Of a stretch of 64,000 bases of DNA, positions 10,901 through 22,900 are shown in pieces. Below the pieces are notes generated by a model. That model was not told the origin of the DNA. It saw only the letters and a program-made list of their open reading frames with translations, and did no database searches. This DNA is from Artemia franciscana (taxonomy: Eukaryota > Arthropoda > Branchiopoda > Anostraca > Artemiidae), in NCBI RefSeq assembly GCF_032884065.1, contig NC_088873.1:38489823-38553822 (forward strand), written 5' to 3'. Numbering within the stretch: the first letter of the stretch is position 1; each line of letters opens with the position of its first letter. The translations under genes and the position numbers were made by a program.

Positions 10901-13900
10901 CTTTGGCTCCTTGTTTATCAGCCTCGATGAAATATAGGACTTCCGAAACCCAATCTACAGATATAGATGTTGGTCTGGCGCTATCCCCAATCGGTATATT
11001 CAAATTTTGTGCATGGCCAATTTGTACATCAGACCCATCTGGGATGAAAGAGCGTTTAATTACGCGGTCAGCGCCATCAGCCCAATAAACAATTCTGCTG
11101 TTTATGTCGTAATCAAGGCTGTCAATACGACGCTCTCTACGAACGACCTGGGAAGGTGAAAGGCTCTCATTAGTTATCTAAAATATGTAATTCGCCTAAA
11201 TAATGAGTTAACCTAGTTAGTTAATAAAAATATATAAATAAAACTTTCTTATATATTGATAATTGAAAACTAAATAAGGGATTTAAAATTTACGTTAATA
11301 CAAATTTTAATTCTTATAGATTTACCAGCTTTTCCAAACGATACGGCATATTTTATTCCAATAAATCAAACACGACTAAGATAATTTTGATACTTATAAT
11401 TATTTTACGTTATTATCTTAATTGATTATTCTAATTATAACTTTTATTATTTCAATCATTTATTTTAATATTATCAGACAAACTGAAAATGATTCTGTAA
11501 CTCATCTGACAATCACTCTTGACATCTTAACAATTAGCCATCTGCTTTGTCACAATTTTTTTTACAAATTAAAATACTAAACGACACATAGATTAATGAT
11601 ACAATTAATAATAAAAGGCTTGCTTTATTCCTTCTTCCAGTACGAGACTAATAAAGTAATTAACCCATATTAATTATTTTAAATTAATCGTAATAAATGT
11701 CTGATTAACTATTTATTTTAATTATTTCACATCCAAGAAGTTAACAATGACCTATCTGTCAATCACACTTGACATCTTGACAGTGACTCATCTAGTATCT
11801 TACGATTTTTTTTTCCTTATTCAAAAATAAAAAAAATATATATCACTTTATTCCTGAACCAAATGCTTGTACATGATCCCATTATGTATATAAAACCACC
11901 AATATTCCATTTAATGATAATTCTACTGATTTCTTCTAAGACAACCAAAAAAGTTGAACAAGAAACAAAAAATATAACCCTTTTCTCTTTCCTTTTCATC
12001 ATTCTGAACCCATAATCTGAAACCCAAACTATCATAAAAAAAACCCTCAAAACACTGAAAACCAGCCCCTATCACCAAACAAAATTCAAATTTCTTCCCT
12101 TCAAAAATACACACTTAGGCTCCTAGAACATATTGACAGAAAAAAAAGAGAATAAAAAGAAGGAAAATAAAGTTAAGCAAAATTTCATCTTTGATTCTCT
12201 TTCTTTTCTAAGCTAGCCAAAATCTTAAATCTTGTACTTATTTTTAGATTTAGTTTGAAGTTATCCTAGATTTTCTTTCAAATATCTCTGGGTCAAGATG
12301 GGTGGACTAAACGGAAAACGGCATATAATAAAACCTCAAAAATGGAATAAAGGCGTAAAATTGTAGTGGAACTACTGTAGCATAAAAAAATTACAAAAAA
12401 GACCATTAATAAGGAAAAAACGGTAGAAACACGAGAAAGTAGGAGACCTGCCACAAATTTCATATTGGATGTTGAAAACACTCTCCTTCGGCCCTCCCAC
12501 CCCAAACAGAGAATCCGTGGAAAAATTTGGACGACCAAACTAAAAAAGTATGCTCAACAGTAGCTGGACAAAAAGTGTATTTCCCAATATTGCTTTCTAG
12601 AGCTATAATGCGAGAAAGGTTGAGATGGTTAGAGCACGTTCTGCAGATGAAGAACAACTCTTCCCAGTTTGGGGTGGGAAGATGTTGTGAGGGAAATGGG
12701 AACTTCCTGGGTAGGGTGTAAAGAGGTTTTTTTCAATAGGTCGCGACGGAGAAGGAGCGTGCGTAGCTGTTTTGGCCTCTGGCGGCTTGGTGCTGCAGTG
12801 AGTTGTTAGTAGAAGTAGTAGAAATAAAAGAATATAAATTACCTCCACTTGATGATTTCTTCCAGTTACATTGACAGCTGTTATGTCATCACCAGACGCT
12901 ATGAGCACCACCAAAGGTGAATCAGCCTTGCATATGCTTCTTTGAGGATCAACTGGTGTGAATCCTTCAAGACAACTGCACATATAAGAGCCTTTAAGGT
13001 TAGTACACACTTGAGAACAATTATGACCAAAGGTTGCACATTCATCAATATCATCACAGATTTTGGGATTGCTTCTCGATATGATGTACCCTTTATTGCA
13101 AACACATATGTAACCTCCTCCAGTGACATTGTGACAGCTGTGTTCACATCCACCGTTATCTTCCACAGAGCAAGATTTTGCCTTATGACAGCCTCTTTCG
13201 TCACTTTCATCACCGCAGTCATCCTTTAAGTCACATAACATTGACCTAATAATTAAAGAATTTAAAAGTATGATTTGATCATTTACACAAATGCATCATA
13301 AGCATAAACCACAATAAATTATTCTAGAAAGTGAATTAAAATTCTAAGATATCTCTTTTAATTCTTTTAAAACTAGCAGAAAACATGTTAGTAGGGCAAG
13401 AATTAGCTTATCTTCCTTTACATTACACAAAAAAGCTAATAATTTAGACATCTACCGTGACTTTTCTATGAGAAGAAAACTTAGATAGCAGTAGGTATCT
13501 AGGAAATGCTTAAATCGTTTATACATGTTTAGCATATTCTCCATCTGCACGGTTAAAGCAGCTACCTCACCTGGCAAGTCCTCGTTACGAAATATCTATT
13601 CCTTTTTATTGGGGAATAAGGACTAAAACATCTTAAAAAGAGGGATGCTAAATAAACCCTTTCTTCTACTTCATTTATGGGATATTTTCACTTTCTTCGT
13701 ATGGTCGATATTAAGTCCTGAGCCTTGATATTGGCTATTCCATCTAGTCCTCTAAAAACTATACATCCGTAAGTATTGTTTTTCAGATTTTACGAAGAAA
13801 AGCGGTAAAACTTACTTATCAATGCGTATTTTACAGAACTTTTCGATTTTACGAGTTTCATAATGAAAACACGATTTATCAACTACGAACTGTTCACGAT

Positions 13901-16900
13901 TTTACTACTTACACGATTATAGAACTATAAGGCTTATAACGAAACTGTTAAGCCTTACTTGTCAATGTGGTAGTGACTTACGCAATGGAATTATGGGGTA
14001 AAGTCAAATTCCCTGTACTTGAGGCCCAGGGAACCTTGAGATGAGTCATTCCACTTGGACCTCTACGAACTATATAATTTTACCAAATTTTTCAATTTTA
14101 CAAATTACGAATTATAAAATAGAATTTACGAAATACAAATTATTTATGATTTTACGAGTTATACGATTATACGATTTATGAAAAAAAGTGGTGAAACTTA
14201 TTCGTCAATACAGTTGTGATGAGAACGTTCGAATTCAGTGGTAAAGGTCACATTCTCTGTGTTTGAGGTACAGAGAGCCTTAAGGTGGGCCACCCCACCT
14301 GCACCTCTACGAATTATTTGATTTTAATCAAATTATTCGATTTCGCAAATTGAGAATACGAATTATTTACGCTTTGGTAAACTATGTAATCAAATTATTT
14401 ATGAATAAAAGTAGTAAGATTTACTTGTCAATACAGTTGTGATTTGTGCATTGGAATTCTGTAGCAGAGTCACATTCTCTGCGTTTCTAGCATAGTGGAT
14501 CTTAAGATGGGCCATTCCACCTGGCCCTCTATGAATTATACAATTTTACCCAATTTTCCGATTTTACGAGTTACGAATTAAAAAACACGATTTATAAATT
14601 ACGAATTATTCACGATTTAAAAGAATTATGCAAATACACAGTTACACAGTTTATGAACTAAAGTGCTAAGACTTACTTGTCAATACAGTTGTGATTTGCG
14701 CATTGGAATTCTGTAGCAAAGTCACATTCTCAGGCCCTCTATGAATTATACGATTTTACCAAATTTTACGATTTTACCGAATTTTCCGATTTTACGAGTT
14801 ACGAACTAAAAAACACCATTTATAAATTGCGAATTATTCACGACTTGAAAAAATTATGCAAATAGACAATTACACAGTTTATCAGCTAAAGTGCTAAGAC
14901 TACTTGTCAATACAGTTGTGATTTGCACATTGAAATTCTGTGGTGAAGTCATATTGTCGGTGTTTGAGGTAAAGGGGACTTTAAGATGGGTCATTCCACC
15001 TGATCCTCTATGAATTTCAGGATTTTTCTGAATTTTCGGATTTTACAAGTTATGAATTAAAAAACACGATTTATAAATTACAAATTATTCACGACTTAAA
15101 AGAATTATGCGATTACAAAGTTACACAGTTTATGAACTAAAGTGCTAAGACTTACTTGTCAATACAGTTGTGATTTGCGCATTGGAATTCTGTGGTGAAG
15201 TCACATTCTCTGTGCTTAAGGCACATTGTTATATTATTCTCATCAGAACCATCACTACAATTATCAACACCATCACAGGTCTGCCATTGTGGAATGCATC
15301 TGCAATGTGTACATATTCTCAGTCAGTTGTAATAACCCCAACTATGAATAACTATAACTCCAACTATGAATAACTATAACCCCAACTATGAATCCCCAAC
15401 TGTGAATAACTATAACTATAACCCCAATTATGAATAACTATAACTATAACCCAACTATAAATCCCCAACTATGAACAACTATTAATATACCCCAACTATA
15501 AATAACAATAACTATATTAGTTGTTATTATTTTTAACATTATTTAATGTAATTTAATTAATTAATTTAATTAATTAATTAAATTAGTAATTTTTCCTGTT
15601 ATACGATTTTCCCTGATTACGATTTTTACTGATTTCTATTAGTTAAACATTATCCTAAAGACTCTAGGACCTATCCCGCTGCACAGAATTGTACGACTTG
15701 TATAGAAATACCTATTGTATTAGAAAATTTGAATTTTTATATATTTGCTGCATTGTTAACTAGGATTTCTATTAAATTTTTAGTTCTGTTTCAGGAATAT
15801 CAAGTCTGCTTGTATAAAACAGAATTAAGGTACCATTTTTGTCGTCAGGACCAGATAAAGGGCGATTAGACCCATTTGGACCCTGCAAAAAAATCTAATT
15901 GAGCCCCAAACCTATTGAATTCGATTCTTTTTATCCTGGCCTCTTCTGAATGGAACATTATAAATTCTTACTTTACACTTTAATAAAATTAATTTTAATA
16001 AAATTTGAATTTCAATAAATTTATTGCTTTACTCCATGCAGAGAATTGAATTTAACAGAGTCTTAACTAACAATTAATTAAGATAAATTAAACGCTTCCT
16101 GACTTGTAAGTTCCTTGCGTCAGACCTTCAGCGTGTTTGCCACAGCGGGTTTGAACTCTGGGCCCCGTCTTACCAAGCTGAGATCAAACCCACTCCGACA
16201 TCACAGAGCTATTTTAGTTTTAGTTTTCAGCGTTTCCCTATTTTTAATGTTATTTTTTCTATTTATTTATTTTTCATTTATTTTTTATTTATTTATTTAT
16301 TTTCTATTTATTTTTTTATTTTTTAACTATTTTTCTTCAGCAAAGATTCGCAAATACTTGTTTCAAAGATTATAGAATTAAAAAAAAGGCTTTTCTGCTA
16401 TAGATTCAGTCAAGCCCAGAAGGGACTATTTTTTTTATTGAATATTTGAATTTACCGATATTCCAAATTCAAGTACATGCAAAAAAGATTAAAACGATTC
16501 AAAAATATAGTGGATAAGACGTAAATTGAAGTGGAGCGACACAGAAAATCTGAATAGCAGAAATTTTTTATAAATAAGAATTTTGTTATTACAATGTTTC
16601 CTCATAAGAGGCCACAGAGAAGGATGATACCCAGAATCAAAAAACAAGAAGCTATAAAATTTTTGTGATAACTAAGGAACAGAAAGTAAAGAAAAAAGAA
16701 AAAAATAGGAAAAAATGTGCAAGCTAAAACTAAAAACGGCGAACTAAATAATAATTTCGCTAAATCTCTGTTCCTACAAAATGAATAATAACGAAGGTTG
16801 GATGAGTTTTAATAGCCAAAAGGGAAAAAACAAGAAAAGGAAGATTGGTTGTTCTAATAAAAAATGAGTTAAATGAAAGAAAAAATGCACAACAAATTGA

Positions 16901-19900
16901 AAACTTAAAATTTAAAACAAATTTGTTTTTGTCTCGTACTTAAAAAAGCATTTAAAGCCAAGTTGCGAGTGTTTTGTTTTAGAAAGAAAGTTGGAAACTA
17001 AATAATAATTTCTCTAAATCTCTGTTCCTGCAAAATTAATAATAACGAAGGCTGGATGAGTTTTAATAGCCAAAGGGAAAAAACAAGAAAAGGAAGATTG
17101 GGTGTTCGAATGAAAAACTTTATTAAATGAAAGAAAAATTGTAAAGAAAAGATAGCGTAACGCAAATAAATAGTAGAAGCACAAATAATAAAATATATCA
17201 TTAATACATAGTTGGAAAGAATCTACACCCCCTTTCCTACAAAAAAATCGTTGTTATTCTTATCCCATTGCTTCCATAGCAACACTCGTAGCTCCAGGGA
17301 GGGAGGTAATTCTCAATTTTTCTTCCAAGTCTACACCTCTTCATCCAGATTTGCAACCCCCTTTAGTATACGAATTATAAGGAACTTACGATTAGGGTTA
17401 AAATACTACTTTATTACTGACCCATATTAAACAGACTATTTGTAATACTTTTAAAATTTATTCTTGAAAAACATTTTTTAGGAGCCTAGCGGTACATGGT
17501 CTCCTAGGTGGGAGTTCCGTCTAAAAGGAGAGCATGAATACACTTGAACAATAAGGGATAGGGGGATAAAGCATCTCAAAAGCACGTGAGACTGGCAAGA
17601 GTCTTGAAGCCTAGACATGTCCATAAAATTTAATGGCACTCCCTTTGCCCCCTGCCCGTACTAATTAAAAATTTTACACTTAAGTTATTTTGTAAAGCAC
17701 AAAAAATCTACACACCTTCCATTGTTGCATCTGAATCTGCCCAGACCAGTGCACAAGCTCTGGCACATGTCTGTGCTTTCATCACTTCCATCACCACAGT
17801 CATCGCTACCGTCACATTTATCTTCTTCGTCGACACAAACATGGTTCTTACATTCAAATCGGTCTTCTGGACAAAACCTATGGAATAGATGGATAAAAGT
17901 TTATTTGCAAACAAAAAACTTGCCAAAAAATAGGCATCCACATAAGTGCTTATCCCCTCCCATCTTTTGAATAAAAAAAAATTAGAGAAGCACAATATTC
18001 AGTAATATCAGGAACCTCATATCAGTAAGATCATAAGCTCAGTAATAAGAGTAATATCAGGAGCTTCAGTAACGTCAGGAACTTCATATCAGTAAGATCA
18101 TAAATTCAGTAATAAGAGTAATATCAGGAGCTTCAGTAACATCAGGAACTTCATATCAGTAAGATCATAAACTCAGTAATGAGAGTAATATCAGGAGCTT
18201 CAGTAACATCAGGAACTTCATATCAGTAAGATCATAAACTCAGTAATGAGAGTAATATCAGGAGCTTCAGTAACACCAGGAGCTTAATATCAGTAAGATC
18301 ATAAACTCAGTAATAAGAGTAATATCAGGAGCTTCAGTAACATCAGGAACTTCATATCAGTAAGATCATAAATTCAGTAATAAGAGTAATATCAGGAGCT
18401 TCAGTAACATCAGGAACTTCATATCAGTAAGATCATAAACTCAGTAATGAGAGTAATATCAGGAGCTTCAGTAACATCAGGAACTTCATATCAGTAAGAT
18501 CATAAATTCAGTAATAAGAGTAATATCAGGAGCTTCAGTAACATCAGGAACTTCATATCAGTAAGATCATAAACTCAGTAATAAGAGTAATATCAGGAGC
18601 TTCAGTAACATCAGGAACTTCATATCAGTAAGATCATAAATTCAGTAATAAGAGTAATATCAGGAGCTTCAGTAACATCAGGAACTTCATATCAGTAAGA
18701 TCATAAACTCAGTAATGAGAGTAATATCAGGAGCTTCAGTAACATCAGGAGCTTAATATCAGTAAGATCATAAACTCAGTAATAAGAGTAATATCAGGAG
18801 CTTCAGTAACATCAGGAGCTTAATATCAATAAGATCATAAACTCAGTAATAAGAATAATATCAGGAGCTTCAGTAATAACAGGAACTATCCCGTCAATAT
18901 ACCATTAGCAAACCTTTAACCCTCCCCTCTCCTTGTAAAACCTTGCATATATTAGATTCATAGTTAATTTTACATTTAATAAATCAAACACAAAGCTACA
19001 AGTTTAACACAAATTCTATTTAATATAAAGACCATTATTATTAGACAACCTGTGATAGCAGTGGGTTCACACTCTGATTGGCAATATGAGGCCCAAGAAT
19101 CGATACCCCCTTTAACAAAGATTGGCGGTAAGCTTGCTTCTTGTCCCTGTAAAAAGACTCAGCAACTGAAAGGTTAATTTGACGCCCTCAGCCGACACAA
19201 GGGCTCTGGAAGATTTTTATACTCAATCTTTTATTATTAGGTTTTTTCTTGAAATTACATTTTTTTTTTTTAGTATTGTTTAATATCTAGTGGTGTAATT
19301 ATTATTTTGTCTATCATTTTCTCTCAATTATACTTTGTTTTACAATTCTACACTTACGTTTACACTTTTTAACCTCCATTATACCTGGTCTCAAATGCAC
19401 TTTTACTGTTTTGAGTGTATACCAGATACCTGTTCAACAGAAGGTTAAATGGGATGTCATGAATAAATCTAATTTAAAAAATAAAAACAATTAAAGAAGT
19501 CAAACATCCCTGGAGTGAAATAAATATGGCTTTTATTTATGAATTAATGGTTATTTATGGTTATTTACCATAAATAATTATTTATTATTTATAATTAATA
19601 ATAATTATATATATTATTTATGGTTATAATTTCATAACTTTTAGTTTTTCACTTATTGGCTTACGATTTTATTCAAAAGAGCCAAAATGGTTTTGAGCAG
19701 CACCGTATTAAACAAATTCATTGGGTACAAGTTCCTAGCTTAATAAGGTTTTAAACCAATTAGGTTTTAACAAGGAGGAGTCAATCACTCTTTCCTGAAG
19801 GAGTAACTCCTCTTTAGCTTAAACTTCAAAACTGCTCCTCTGAGTTTATAACTCTATATTATAGTTATAATTTCACAACTTTTAGTTTTTCACTAATTGG

Positions 19901-22900
19901 CTTAAGATTTTATTCAAAAGGGCCAAAATGGTTTTGAGCAACACCGTATTAAACAAATTCATTGGGTACAAGTTCCTAGCTTAATAAGGTTTTAAACCAA
20001 TTAGGTTTTAACAAGGAGTCAATCACTCTCTCCTGAAGGAGTAACTCCTCTTTAGCTTAAACTTCAAAACTGCTCCTCTGAGTTTGTCTTACGAACCGTC
20101 AATAGGATAAACTTTGAACTTTGGAAATTCCCTTATTTAAAATGCTTAACTCGGTTTTTCACAATAATACTAAATAAAATAAAATAAATAATAACCCTCA
20201 TTAAAGTGTATTAGAAAGTAATTATAACGATTATTACAAAAATAATCATCCTTTTCCATCAATTTTAAATAGCAGAATACAAACTTGAAATTTTCTTTAT
20301 TATTTAATTTAAATGTAAAATTTAAGAAATAAAATAAAACGAAATCTTTTTTTTTAAGTTCTGATTGAAAAAAATATTTTAAGTCAATGAAGACGATAAA
20401 ATAAAGACACTTCACTATATGCTAAAAATTAAAATGTAGAGTGGGGGAGGATTCAATTTTGAAATGAAAATTTTCTATTTTTTAAATGGAAATACAAAAA
20501 AAATGCAAAATCTAGGAGAGGGAATTTGAGGTGAAATTTTTGGAAATTTTTCAATGAAAACTCCAAAAAAGGGATTTTCAAATATAGAGGGCAATGCCCT
20601 GCCCCTCTTGGTACCCCTGTATTCCATTAATTAAACATCGCAATCTGAGGGGAAAACCTTCGATTTTTACTAGGGAGCTCACAAATAAACAAAACTAACA
20701 TTTTTTTTTATAACTCTAATAATTTCTTTCGCAAAAAAAAAATTCTACTTCCAAACAGCCACGAAAGTAAATTGACCATGGTCAATACTATTCAAGAATG
20801 AAGTCGTCTAAAACACTGTAACTTGAATATAATGAATTTAAATATGGTAATGATCAAATCTATATTCGTTTTCTTACACCATAGGCTGTACCCTAGAGAG
20901 GGAGAAGGGGCATCCTGCCTCCCATAATCTGGAACAAGACGAAGAATAGTACATTTTTTGGCTACTGGGGGACAAAAAAAGGAGATATATCACTGATAAC
21001 CACGCAAAAAAAAAAACTTTACTTGATTTTTAAGACTGAGTTGTTTTTTTTAATTTGTTTCTGCAATAAAACTTTCCTATTAAAATAAATGTATATAGGT
21101 ATCTTTTCTTAATCACCTTTAAATGAAAAAAATGTCACAAAACATGTTCTTAACTGTCAGTTACTATAGACTGTATTTCGTCCTTTATTAGGTTGCCACT
21201 CCTAATCTAAACTTGGTTTGACTAGTAATTATTATCCTCAAACAGTTGAAAATGAAGAAGTCATTGGAGGGATTCCGACAGAGAAGGGGGGGCAGCTGTT
21301 CATCTCCTACTTACCCTTTCATGAGTGCATGAATGATGAAAGCAATAGGGACTCACCTTCCATTTGGAAATCGGGGGGCACATCCTTCCTCATCAGTTCC
21401 GTCTCTGCAGTCCCGCTCTCCGTCACATCTGAATTGTTGAGCAATACAATGACCAGATTTACATTGGAATGTGTTATTAGGACAAACCATGGTATTGCAG
21501 TTCATTTCATCAGACTGATCTCTGCAGTCATAGTCGTGGTCGCATCGATATCGCCCTAAGTTGGAAAATATCATTTAAAACTTCATTATTTTTTTTGTTA
21601 GCGCATCATTTACCTGTCATATACCGTCATATACCTATGTACCTTATATAAATTCTAGAACTGGAACTTCAGCATCAGGTTATAAGAATATCATTGGAAC
21701 GTCACTGGAACGTCACTTACCTATCATATATCGTGATATACCTAAGTACCTTATACAAATTCTGGAACTGGAACGTCAGCATCAGGCTATAAGAACATCA
21801 TTGGAACTTCATTTACCACCCATATACCATGTACCTTACACAAATTCTGGAACCAAAACGTCCGTACCAGGTTATAAGAACGTCACTGGAATGTCATTAT
21901 ACAAATACCTTATACAAATTCTGGAACTGGAACGTCAGCATCAGGTTATACATAAGAAGCTAAGATTAAACTACTTTATCAAAATTAAATTATTAAGATT
22001 GTTATTGAGCTTTAAGATGAGATTAAATAAGATCGCACTTGAAACTTGTGCTTTTAAGCTGTTAATACTTTTTGCCAATGTGACTTTATTTGCCAATTTG
22101 ACATGCCAATACCATAATTCTTCATGGACTTATTTAATGGTTCCGACCTTTTTTTTCAGGAAACTAATTTTAAGATATTCGTACTTATTTGTACAATTTC
22201 CACGCTCTGATCAAGGGGTCAATACTGAGAACATTATTCCATGATTCACTACAAAATCCAGTTGCCTTTAAATCTAGTTGGAAATTCCCTCCTCCCCTGA
22301 GCCAGGTCAAAAGAACCCTGCCCCCTCAAAAATAGAAAAAAACAGTGGGTGCAAAATGCACTCTTTTCCGAATAAATTTCAGGAGTATAACATTTCTCCG
22401 GAAAGAGAGCATACACTCAAGGTTCGAAAAATAATTTTTCTCAAGGAAATCCTTCAAAAATAGGTTTTACAAATCCCCCTTTTCCTTAAAAATATTCTTC
22501 AGTCTAGCCTAGATTGTCAGAGTAATCATACTTATATGGCACGTTTTTAAACAATCCAAGGTTTTGCAACCTAACACAACCCTAAAACATCTAAAGATAG
22601 AGCCTTAGTCAGTACCACAAGCCCACAATAGTCATTTGTGCGTATTTTTTTTTTTTAATCGGCCTAAGTTCCATACCTTAAAATAGCCCCAATTGCTTGC
22701 ACCTCATTCTTCATCACAAAGGCGTAATAGATATTCATGTGTAAGTTTTGCGTAACTAGCCAAGGTTCTGCACGCTAAGAAGGCTCCAGCTACTTTATAC
22801 TGTAGAGAAAATACCAAAACATTGGCCGCAAGGGAACTATTGGCATATCTTTGTTAATTTTTCCTCATTTATCTCAGGTGTTACACCTAAACGTAGCCTA

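Noticed and set aside
17995-18890. CRISPR-like array
   Set aside because: Units are contiguous with no unique spacers, and the host is a eukaryote.
21218-21559. 113-codon plus-strand frame
   Set aside because: It is the antisense shadow of the LRP2 exon 21357-21555.
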